From the NCBI RefSeq assembly GCF_000143535.2, contig NC_037316.1, positions 310,001 through 374,000 on the forward strand: a DNA stretch of 64,000 nt, in the 5' to 3' direction. Below are positions 48,531 through 58,331 of the stretch, in pieces. The notes beneath the pieces were generated by a model. The model worked only from the letters and a program-made list of their open reading frames with translations. It was not told where the DNA came from and did no database searches. Both the position numbers and the translations under genes were made by a program. The stretch comes from Botrytis cinerea B05.10. Taxonomy: Eukaryota > Ascomycota > Leotiomycetes > Helotiales > Sclerotiniaceae. Positions within the stretch are counted from its first letter, which is position 1. Each line of letters begins with the position of its first letter.

Positions 48531-49905
48531 ATGGAAGCTATCTTTGGCCAAATCAGACAAATCGCCAATACACTTGGTGACACGGCGAAGTCATCCTTAA
48601 TCCGTGATCTTCATACTTTAGCACATTCGCTAGAAAGCGTGGATGACACTGTGAAAAGAATAAGCCACTTGGTAAGTTCTATTATTTGAGTTTGGTACGA
48701 ATTCTGACTCGAAGCGTTTTAGCATGAAGAAGCTGCGGTGATTCGCGTCGGTATCGATCTCAAACTATTCGACATACTGGAGGCTCGCAGATCTCCACTC
48801 AGTCTTGATGAAATTGTCAAAACTACTGGTGGTGATAGCCAACTTATTGGTCAGTCGAAGTCGACGTTGGATCTTTCCATAATATTAACGCAATCATAAA
48901 TGTTTAGGGAGGTTGATGCGATTTTTAGCTTCAGTCGCTGTAATCGAAGAAACTGGTAAAGATGTTTTTTCTGCTACTAATGTAACCAAGAATTTGGTGG
49001 TTGAAGGGAGTCAAGCCGGTGTTTGCCACGGGTATTCCATAAAAATCCTTCAAATGTTACTTCCTACCTGAACGCTAATAAAGTATTAGGTTTGAGACTT
49101 CAGGACCAATGTATCAAATGCTACCAGAGTTCCTGAAGAAAACGAATTATCAAAACCCAAAAGACCCTTTTCATACGGTTTTTCAAGATGCATTTAATTT
49201 TCCCGGGTCAGCTTTTGAATGGTTTGGCCAGAATCCCAAAAACCTTAGATATTACCAAGAGTATATGGCTGGTCGTCGTCAAAGTGTACAAGAGATGTGG
49301 ATGTCAGTTTATCCAATCGAATCCGAGACAAAAGAGCTTGATCCGAAGGCTCCGTTACTTGTTGACATAGGTGGAAATATCGGCCATAACTGCGTACACT
49401 TCAAGACAATGTTTCCTAATATTCCTGGTAGAATCATTCTTCAAGATCTGCCAGAGAACATAAAGGCCGCTCTTTCAACACCGGGAATCGAACCAATGGT
49501 TTACGATTTCTTCAAACCACAACCTATCAAAGGTATGTAAAGCATCAAGCAAAATTTTCATTTATAGCAGCATCTAATCTATGTGTTTTAGATGCAAAGT
49601 ATTACTATTTGGCTCATGTTCTTCATGATTGGCCAGATGATAAGTGCCGCGAGATTCTTGAGAATACGAAAGCAGGTATGGGTGAAAATTCGGTCATTCT
49701 CATTGATGAAATGATTCTGCCAGATACAGGGGTCTCTATGAATGTGACTACGATTGATCTCGAAATGATGTGTGCACATGCGTCTCAGGAAAGAACACAG
49801 TCGCAGTGGGATAATCTCCTCGCTACAGTGGGACTCAAGAGAATTGAAACTTGGGTTTATAATGCTCCTGTATATGAGAGTGTGATGAAAGTTGTTCAAG
49901 TTTAG
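48531..49905 (+). CDS. SAM-dependent O-methyltransferase (COMT-like)
   Basis: Five exons (48531-48671, 48723-48849, 48908-49031, 49090-49532, 49592-49905) give 382 residues, typical of plant-COMT/AflP-like fungal O-methyltransferases. The N-terminal dimerisation/winged-helix region (HEEAAVIRVGIDLKLFDILE) is followed by the SAM-binding motif LLVDIGGNIGHNCVHF, the acidic strand IILQDLPENIK, and the catalytic-base region YYLAHVLHDWPDDKCREIL with the expected His. The C-terminus ends VMKVVQV. It would methylate a hydroxyl, probably a phenol or enol, of the cluster product. It is divergently transcribed from the MFS exporter and convergent with the dehydrogenase (223-bp gap). All splice sites are GT-AG with short introns. 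Confidence 0.93.
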
Positions 49906-50128
49906 GAATTTGAAAAGACCAGCCTTTTCTGCGTTGAAATTAATACCTTATTTTATCTAGCGAAATTTGTTTTCTTATTTCCTGTAAACGTATCATCCAT
50001 TGTGGTCTATAGCTGTTGGTAACTTGATTTCTTTCTATTCTAGTACATGAATTTAACCATCACAAATTTACTGCGCAGTATCTGTATAAGAAACCTCACT
50101 TTCCGATATCCACCGTAAGTCATTACAA

Positions 50129-51268
50129 CTATTTCTCATCACTGTTCTGAAATTTTAAGTTGCTCTCCATTCTAACAGCTCCATAAATGCTGAGAATATC
50201 AGCTTTTGGACCAGCAATGTCTCTTGCAGCAACCATATGCTCGATTCCAACTTCATACCCTTTTAGCGGCACTCCAACGGATGCCGCTAGCTCAAGAACT
50301 TTTGAACTAAGATCGATAGCTTTGGAAGTCTCGACCATTGGCTTTATTGCGTGTCAAATTAGCAACGACCAAGTTTTCTCAAGTGATTGCTAGCTCCTCA
50401 CCTCATGTTTGTAGTAATCACCTGCATGCATTTTCTTCGCGTATATTGGGGGACCGACTTTATAATAGTTCGAGATCAACTCTTGGATATGGGAGTTACC
50501 TATCCCAGTTTTCGCTGCAAGTACGCTCACTTCAGCCACAGTCTCCATTGTCGACACGATTAGAACATTTCCTATCATCTTTAATAGAGCAGCTTTACCG
50601 GGACTCTCTCCACTGAGATCGATAATTGCTTTTGCTACTCTGATAAACATTAGAAAAAAGTCTTGAGGGGAGGTGAAAACTTCAAACTGACACGCCCACA
50701 AGGTAAGGTTTTATACGGGCAACCGACTCCCGAGGGCCTGCTGGAACGCAAACTAGATTCCCAGCATATGCTAGACTAGGCTCACCAAAAACTGCCAGTA
50801 TTATTAGCACTTCAATTACAATTCACTAAAATTACTAACCAGGCATAGAAACAAACTCGGCACCAGCATCCAAGATTTGCTTCGAGAGACTATCTGCGGT
50901 CTCAGCCGGGATCGTTGAGCTTTCCACGAACAATTTCCCACGGATATCAAAACTGGAGAGGGACTTGAACATTTCTGTTACGGCCTCCTCGTTTTGAATA
51001 CATGACCAGATAATGTCGGCTTTTGATACGACCTCAGACAAAGAACTGGACACTATTGAGTGTCCAATACGTGCGCTTTGCTCTTCGGCACGGCTTTGTG
51101 TTCGATTGTAGAGAATTAGAGGTTTTTCAAATTCTCCCTTTTCGACCAGATTCTTTGTGATACCCTACGCAATTAACTTTCAGTAAATATGGAGAAATCG
51201 TAGATTAAGAAGGTAAAACTTACCTGGCCCATCAAACCCATACCGATAAATGCAAGACGTGGAGCCAT
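50129..51268 (-). CDS. Beta-hydroxyacid dehydrogenase family (6PGDH/3-HIBADH-like) oxidoreductase
   Basis: NAD(P)-dependent enzyme of the 3-hydroxyisobutyrate/6-phosphogluconate dehydrogenase-like family. Start ATG at 51268; the glycine-rich loop FIGMGLMGQ ends exon 1. The next exon carries ILYNRTQSRAEE (Asn-Arg-Thr after beta-2, favouring NADP), IIWSCIQNEEAVTEM and LFVESSTIPAETAD. An intron near 50843-50788 splits VSMP|VFGEPSLAYAG in frame. The catalytic Lys lies in GESPGKAALLKMIGNVLIV. A last short exon (MVETSKAIDLSSKVLELAAS) ends at 50129. Start is divergent from the NRPS-like gene (1.2-kb shared promoter). It could reduce an arylpyruvate-type or enol/imine intermediate. Such a dehydrogenase is not a standard partner that I recall for quinone/furanone synthetases; a primary-metabolism role is the alternative. 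Confidence 0.88.
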
Positions 51269-52441
51269 TGCGATAACTTTTGTCTTTCTGATATCAAGCA
51301 CAAAATTTCTGTTGTGATATACCTGGGTGGGTGCTGTGGTATGATTGTGAATGGCGGCATAGCCATTGGAAGGGAGAAAGGAAAGAGGCGACAATCATAT
51401 GAATGTTACAATGAAAATTATTCACTCAAAATTGACTGACTGCCTCCCCGGTCTCTCCATAAGATTGAGTTACATTGAATCCAACAGACACTCGTGTAGG
51501 TGTCTTCCAAACCCTTCACCGGGCGCGGAGTACGTAAATCGTACCAATAGTCTCAGTAGCCAAGGAAGTAATCATCCCAGATTTGCTAATCATAACGGAT
51601 TTTCCAAGGGGTATACTATTTTTTATTGAGATCCAGAAGAGGTTAAAGGTGAAAATTGGGGTATTGAAGAATACACGACAGCTATGGCGTGAGGTAATAC
51701 ATGTCTATGGGATGCGGAACATGGAACATGGATCTCCTCACACACAGCATGTCAGATCTTAGTGACAGTTAAGGATCTTTGTAACACCCAATAAGAAGGG
51801 AGGCGGAAAATTGGCAGAACTTACTTGATCATTTCACTGGCTAACTCTTTTAATCTCGCGTTATCGATCACCAGCGCCAATGCCTCGGAAATCACCCTTT
51901 CTAGACATAAGGTACTCATGCATTGCTGCTGGCTAAACGACGAAGTCAGCACAGCATTGCCGTCCTTGAAGCATAAACGTGGCGTTTCGTTAATTCCTGC
52001 GAAAACTTTGCTAGTTAACGCTTATAATATTAAGATAACCTTATTCTACACTCACATGTTTGGTGACTTGAATAGTCTCCGGTTGAATCTTTGTGTTACA
52101 TTATAATTCCCAGCAGCTTATAAATCCTTTAGTATCTCCGAACCGGCTTTTCAAATTTTGCAATTCCTCGTTTAAACAAGACATGGAGATATCAGCTGAG
52201 TGATTTGCAAAAAGTATTACAGCTACACAGAATAGCTTAGAGATGACATATAACGTAATAATGAAGAAAGCATCTTTAGACGTCTAGTCCAGGATATAAT
52301 ATCTGCCATTGTACAGCGGGATTTTCTTGGGATAAGAACCTTTGATGCTGTGAAGCTAGCTCGACATATCTTGATCTCTTTCAAAAGAATTATCCTCCAC
52401 CTGCATTGACTCCACCCTGAGTACCACAGCATTAGCACGAA
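51269..52441. promoter_or_regulatory. Divergent promoter between dehydrogenase and NRPS-like synthetase
   Basis: 1.2 kb of non-coding DNA flanked by outward-facing genes. No repeat or recognisable operator was seen. Short open frames here have no motifs. Confidence 0.5.
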
Positions 52442-55400
52442 ATGGCCCCAGCTAACATAATAAGCATTCTGAGGCTCTGCGCTAGCAGAGACGACGGGCG
52501 CGGTATTGTCACTTATCCACTGGGAAGCAGAAACAGTGTGAAGACGTTATACAAAGATTTAGAGTTCCAAGTGATCCACAACGCAAGATTCCTGTCACGT
52601 ATCTCCAACTTCAGACCAAGATCAATCGTTTTACTTCATTTCACGGATCACCTTGATAACATCGTATGGTTTTGGTCCGTAATTGCTGCTGGAGGCATTC
52701 CTGCACTATCAACACCATTCAGTAATGTTGAAACCCAGCGCCTGAAACATATTGCACATTTACACAATCTCTTGAAGGCTCCCCTCTGCATAACGAGACG
52801 TTCCTTGTTAGATCAGTTCTCGGATCAGGATATACTGAGACCATACGTTATCGAAGACATCTTCTCCGCTCAAGTCGCCTTAGAAAATGATAATATAGAC
52901 GAACTTGGTCAAGTTGCAAGAGAAGAGCATCCGGAAGACTTAGCTATATTAATGCTTACCTCTGGCAGCACGGGAAACGCAAAAGCCGTCTGCTTGACTC
53001 ATGGCCAAATTTTTGCCTCAATGGCTGGAAAGTCTTCAGTTCGGAAGGATATCCCCAAGGATTTCTCTGCCCTGAACTGGATAGGCTTTGACCATGTCGC
53101 CAACTTGACAGAGATACACCTTGAAGCCATGTACCTTAATATAGACCAAGTTCACGTACAGGCTCCAGATGTCATTTCTAACCCTCTGTTTTTACTGGAA
53201 CTCATACACAAGCATCGTGTGGGATGGACATTTGCACCAAACTTTTTCTTGGGAAAATTGAGGAAACAGCTAGACACAGTTATTGTGGACACAAGTCTCT
53301 ACCTAGACTTAAGCTGTCTCCGTCTTTTGGTTTCCGGTGGCGAGGCAAATGTCGTGGAGACATGTGATGTTCTTTCCCGCCATCTAGAAAAATACGGAGC
53401 ACCATCAAATGTGATCTCTGCAGCCTTGTAAGTTAGATCTCAACTTTTTCTTTGGTTCAATTACCACTGGAGAAACACCACTCAGCTAATGATGCCGCAG
53501 TGGTATGACAGAAACCTGCGCTGGGTCTATCTATAATCTCGATTGCCCTAGATACGATGTTCATAATATGCAGCAGTTCTGTTCTCTTGGGCGTTGCGTA
53601 CCGGGAATAGAGATGCGAGTTACAATCCCTCAGGCTGGCGATGAAATTGTCCGGGCTTCAGCCAACGAACTTGGCCTTCTTGAACTTCGTGGACCTATCG
53701 TGTTCAAGTCCTATTTCAATAATAAGTCCGCCACAACAGCTTCCTTCACTCCAGATGGCTGGTTTAGAACAGGAGATCACGCCACGATCGATCGAGCTGG
53801 AATGCTCCATCTGGCAGGGAGGACAAACGATACCATGAACATCAATGGCGTTAAGTATCTCCCGAACGAGCTAGAGGCTGCTATCGAAGAGTAAGTACTG
53901 TTTCATCATAGTCTGCTCAGCTATCATTCAGCTAGATAAATTATTGAAGCTGACGTTGCGAAAATGAAGGGTTGGAATTGAGGGTGTGACACCGAGTTAC
54001 ACAGTATGTTTTTCCTTTCGTCCACTTGGTGCGGAATCAGAGCAAATCGAAGTTGTTTACTTGCCCTCCTTTGGACCCCAAAATGTCGATGCTCGAATTG
54101 CAGCTCGAGACGCCATTATTCAAGTCACAATGTTGCAAACTGGCTCTCGACCTTCAGTTCTGCCATTGAACGATGCTTTGCTGCAGAAAACGACACTCGG
54201 AAAACTCTCTCGCGCCAAAATCAGAGCTGCATTTGAACGTGGTGACTATAAGAAATGCCTGGAATTTGATAAGATGCAGATCGAAATATATAATTCATCC
54301 CATATGCAACAACCTTGTACTGAGAGTGAACGCATCATTCAAGAAGTATTTTGCGAGGATCTAGATCTCCATCCGCAAGAGTTTGGCGTCAATACACATG
54401 TGTTTGAGATTGGCATTACCTCCATCCATTTAATCCGATTGAAGCAGAAACTTCAAAGCCGCTTCTCTATCCCAGAGATTCCCATTCGCATGATGATGCA
54501 AAATTCGACCGTTCGAGAGTTAGCCACGGCTTTGGAGAACCTCGGTAAACCACGAAACTATGAACCCATCATATCACTTCAGAATATCGGACAAAAGGCT
54601 CCTCTATGGCTCTTTCACCCAGGAGTAAGTGAAATCTTTCCTATAATTCTGCTGATTCAAATTATCGTGCGTACGCATGAAAGCCTGGAGAGAAGATCAT
54701 GGTACGGTATTTGTATTATAATCAACTTAATAGGCTTTCAACTGGATCGTTAGCACATTTGGTCATAGACACATTTGGATGTAGACAGTATGATTGTTTG
54801 GGGATAAGAAACTTATACAGTATAAGTTCTTGACCATTTAACCGAGATATCACGGCTTGTGAATCGATCAAGGTCCTTGAACGCTACTTAGAAGCGACAT
54901 GCTAACCTTGTGATACCACAGGTTGGCGAAGTTCTCGTATTTCTCAATCTCGCAAAGTATCTTCCTGATCGCCCAGTATTTGCTCTTCGTGCTCGAGGCT
55001 TCGAAAAGGGGGAAACATTTTTCACAGATATTAAAGAAGCAGTAAACACATATTTCGAAGCCATAAAGAGCAAGCAACCGAAAGGTCCATATCTTCTCGC
55101 AGGTTATTCGTATGGTACAATGCTCGCATTTGAAACCGCGAAACTGCTAGAAGCGAGCGGTGATGAGATTTCCTTCCTTGGATCCTTCAACCTGCCCCCA
55201 CATATCAAATTCAGAATGAGACAACTTGATTGGACCGAATGCTTGCTGCATCTGGCCTACTTCCTTAGTCTCATCGATGTCGAGCATTGCGAGATAATGG
55301 CACCACAGCTCCGACAATATTCCAAAAAGCAAGCCATCCAATGCATCAGCAAAGTCGCAAACCCAAACCGTCTTCTTGAGCTTTCACTCAATGAAGAGAT

Positions 55401-55689
55401 GCTTGGAAATTGGGTCGACCTTTCATATAGGCTGCAGAGCATGGCAAATAACTATGACCCCTCGGGAACAGTTGCGATGATAGATATATTTGTTGCAGAT
55501 CCCTTGCAAGCTGTGGCAGCGAATAGAGAGGATTGGAGGAAAAATTGCTTAAGCAAATGGGCGGATTTTAGCAGATCGAAACCAAGATTTCACGATGTAA
55601 TGGGCGAGCATTACACAATGATTGGGGCGGACCATGTTTTCAGTTTCCAGCAGACTTTCCGTAAGGCATTAGAAGCAAGGGGATGTTGA
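52442..55689 (+). CDS. NRPS-like A-T-TE synthetase, arylpyruvate-condensing (quinone/furanone synthetase type)
   Basis: Four exons (52442-53427, 53501-53890, 53970-54624, 54922-55689) give 932 residues, the usual size of fungal A-T-TE enzymes such as atromentin, terrequinone-precursor, microperfuranone and aspulvinone synthetases. There is no condensation domain. A domain: A3 LTSGSTGNAKA (about 172), the signature LNWIGFDHVANLTEIHL (about 211-227) typical of 2-oxo-acid-activating members, A5 FGMTETCAG restored by splicing, A7 FRTGDHATID, A8 GRTNDTMNINGVKY and the A10 Lys in KTTLGKLSRAKI. T domain: FEIGITSIHLIRLK with the phosphopantetheine Ser near 610. TE: GYSYGTMLAFE (Ser about 740), catalytic His in GEHYTMIGADHV. 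Expected chemistry: adenylate and load two arylpyruvates, then TE-controlled Claisen/Dieckmann-type or acetal coupling. Product class (furanone, dioxolanone or benzoquinone) cannot be read from sequence. The TE is split by a 297-nt intron. Confidence 0.94.
54625..54921 (+). other. Unusually long intron (297 nt) in the TE-coding region
   Basis: Donor GTAAGT, acceptor CACAG; removal joins LWLFHPG to VGEVLVFLNLAKY exactly as in the family. Other introns in this gene are 73-79 nt. It contains an inverted repeat (AGAAACTTATAC / GTATAAGTTCT) near 54808-54832, suggesting an insertion into a shorter ancestral intron. Confidence 0.85.
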
Positions 55690-56948
55690 AATTTTCGCAA
55701 GATATAATAATATTATGCGAACCATACCTACTGCAGGTAGCAGTGTTTGGAGCAATGAAGGCAATATACTATGAACTGTCCGAACATTATGCTAATATTT
55801 ATAATTGTTAGATAGCACGTGTATTTTCACTATTGTACGCGCTAGTGCAATCTACTACATTATACATAGTTCTACCACAGCATTCTGACCTGCGATCTAA
55901 CAATGTGATATACTTGATTCACCGTCAGCAAAAGTGACGATAAAGGAGAATTGGTAGGTAGAACTTTTTTTTCGTTGAAGGTCGACTGTATTAGGTTTGT
56001 TTGTGGAATACTTGAAAAAGAATTTGGCTATGCTACACATGGAGGCTTTTACATGGAATCTCGCGGAGAATTAGTAGATTATGTCTTTTTTATATCGGCA
56101 CAAAGTGCCGTTCAAGTCTAAGATAACACATGAAGAAACAATCGATGCGTAGAGTTAGTTGGTGAGCTGTTTTCGCGAAGTCGATTGGTGATTTACTGTA
56201 TCACAATAACAGTTGCAGTGTTTCTTGGTTTAGTTAGGCTGAAAAACTACAAAACACAAATTTCGAAGCGACTTGGATCCAGAAACAGGGAGTGCTGCCT
56301 CCTGTACCTTGCCGCAGCTGAGAGTTCTCAAGTCGCCTCGGTGGCCCTGGGACTCAGGGTAGCGTGTTGCCAAGGCGTCATAATAATACTTTTGTGAGAC
56401 CCCATCCGCCACGATCACGTTCTTTATTGATTGGAAATCAATTTCAACATTGATAATGAGACTCTCACCGCGTAATAAGTCCAGAATGGTGAATATCCAT
56501 GGATATTTGGATTAGATGTGTGGCAGCCACGCAAACAGTATGCTATTCAGACACCCCGGACTCCATCCGTGCCGTGTGCGGTAGGTGTAGGATTACCACG
56601 GATTTATAGATGTAAGAAGTAATAATGCGTGTTTCATAGAGTAGCACAGCATTTGCTGTGCCCCTTGCTTTTAGCCTCAACTCTTTATCATATGATCTTA
56701 TTCGTTTGGAATCCATGGTAGAAGGCTTCGGTAAAATGTACTCTAGAATCTTAGTAAGACGCTAGTACCAATTAGATCGGATACGGTAGGGGAGACGTAC
56801 CATTCTTCCCTACCACCTAGAATCTGCACCTCGCCTTTCAATTCTTATGAAAGGTACCAATCAGCCTATGATTATCTGCATGTTACTCACCAAGTGTAAC
56901 AATTCAATACTGTCAAGTTTTCCGAGCCTTTAAGGTTCTTTCCGCCAA
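55690..56948. other. Intergenic, right border of the biosynthetic cluster
   Basis: 1.3 kb with no supported gene. 3' flank of the synthetase and promoter of the lipase. Confidence 0.5.
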
Positions 56949-58331
56949 ATGAAATCCCTCTTCCCTTCACCTTTTTTGTTCACGGTGTTACTATCCTTTA
57001 TTATTGCAAAGGCGAACAGCATGTCCGAATCACTTTTATCGGAGTTCCCCCAAGGTGTCTCCGATGCCATTCAATACGAGCGCTCTCTGTGGGCACACAG
57101 TGCCGAAGAGGATGCCGCATTCTACTCGGTGTCTGGAATAGACATGGCCTCTGCTCAACCGGGAACACCGATCAAAGTGCAAGAAGATGCAAACGTGCCA
57201 CAGAACTATACTCTTCCACCTAATACTGCGGTATCACGATTCATCTATGTATCGGAGAGTCTATCTGGAGAACGTCGTCCTGTTTCTGGCTATGTCTTGT
57301 GGCCTTATATGCCTCGTCTGGATGCGAACGGCGGAAACCAAGTTGTTGCCTGGGCTCATGGCACATCAGGAACAACAGTCTCAACTGCCCCATCCAAATT
57401 CAAAAATCTTTGGAACCATTTTATCGCTCCCTACCAATTAGTTCTTCAGGGCTACGTCGTAGTAGCCACGGATTATGCTGGTTTGGGTGTTGGTAAAGAC
57501 CAGAATAACCACTCGATTGCCCACGATTTTTTTGCCTCTTCTAGTGTAGCCACCGACGTTGTTTATTCTATTCAAGCTGCAAAGAAAGCTTTTCCTCAAC
57601 TCTCTGAATCGTTCGTTGTGCTTGGACATAGCCAAGGAGGTGGCGCTACTTGGGGTGTCGCCCAGAAACACGCTGTATCTAAAATTCCAGGTTATCTCGG
57701 TGCCATAGCCATCTCCCCAGCCACCAGTGTTCTTGATAATCCTGAGCCCTTCGGAAGTCTGATAGCTGCAACCATGGCTCCCGGAATTGCAGCGTTATAT
57801 CCGGAATTCGACTACAATGATTTCTTTACGCCTGACGGCCTAGAACTGTTCCAGAAAATCGTCAAACTTGATTGCGCCTCTTCTACAACCATACCAATAT
57901 TACTCACGCTTGCTGGCAACTTACTAAAGCCTGACTGGACATCTAATGAATGGCTTTTGAAGTACGACAATCTGACTGCGAATGGTGGACGAAAGATTTC
58001 TGGACCTCTTCTTGTAATCCAAGGCGACAATGATCCAATGGTCAACTATAATAACACGGTGAAAAAACTTGGGGCTGCACTTGATCTATCTCCTACATCT
58101 CACGTTCAACTTTTCCGCCTCCCAGGGACCTCACATACCCCTGCTGTAACAGGCTCTCAAAGAATATGGATGGATTGGATTGCAGATCGATTTGCTGGAG
58201 TTCAACTTCAACCTTTTGATAAGAATGCAAGTTTTACTAGTGTAGTCACTCCCGCCAGAAATTTGTCAAGCTACGTACCAGAACTTAATTGGTTTGTTGG
58301 GCCTGCAACAGAACCTTATCAAACCCCATGA
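56949..58331 (+). CDS. Secreted lipase (fungal secretory lipase/LIP family), intron-less
   Basis: 460-residue alpha/beta hydrolase. Signal peptide MKSLFPSPFLFTVLLSFIIA then KANS. The mature part shows WAHGTSGTT (oxyanion region), VVVATDYAGLG, the nucleophile elbow VLGHSQGGG (Ser about 225) followed by ATWGVAQKHA, the Asp strand LLVIQGDNDPMV and the His region RLPGTSHTPAV. This order is that of Candida-type secretory lipases (LIP family). Predicted N-glycosylation sequons (e.g. NYT, NHS, NLT, NAS, NLS) fit secretion. It is single-exon whereas neighbours have introns. Likely releases fatty acids or hydrolyses acyl esters outside the cell. It is the next gene after the synthetase but separated by 1.26 kb, and there is no sequence reason to include it in the cluster. 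Confidence 0.92.
   Translation: MKSLFPSPFLFTVLLSFIIAKANSMSESLLSEFPQGVSDAIQYERSLWAHSAEEDAAFYSVSGIDMASAQPGTPIKVQEDANVPQNYTLPPNTAVSRFIYVSESLSGERRPVSGYVLWPYMPRLDANGGNQVVAWAHGTSGTTVSTAPSKFKNLWNHFIAPYQLVLQGYVVVATDYAGLGVGKDQNNHSIAHDFFASSSVATDVVYSIQAAKKAFPQLSESFVVLGHSQGGGATWGVAQKHAVSKIPGYLGAIAISPATSVLDNPEPFGSLIAATMAPGIAALYPEFDYNDFFTPDGLELFQKIVKLDCASSTTIPILLTLAGNLLKPDWTSNEWLLKYDNLTANGGRKISGPLLVIQGDNDPMVNYNNTVKKLGAALDLSPTSHVQLFRLPGTSHTPAVTGSQRIWMDWIADRFAGVQLQPFDKNASFTSVVTPARNLSSYVPELNWFVGPATEPYQTP

Noticed and set aside
41798..55689. Search by eye for a common palindromic zinc-cluster site (CGG-Nx-CCG) in the cluster promoters
   Set aside because: CCGG-containing words occur but no spacing is shared convincingly; needs a motif search.
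56949..58331. Secreted lipase as a member of the biosynthetic cluster
   Set aside because: Adjacent and co-oriented, but separated by 1.26 kb and with no functional link to the proposed product.
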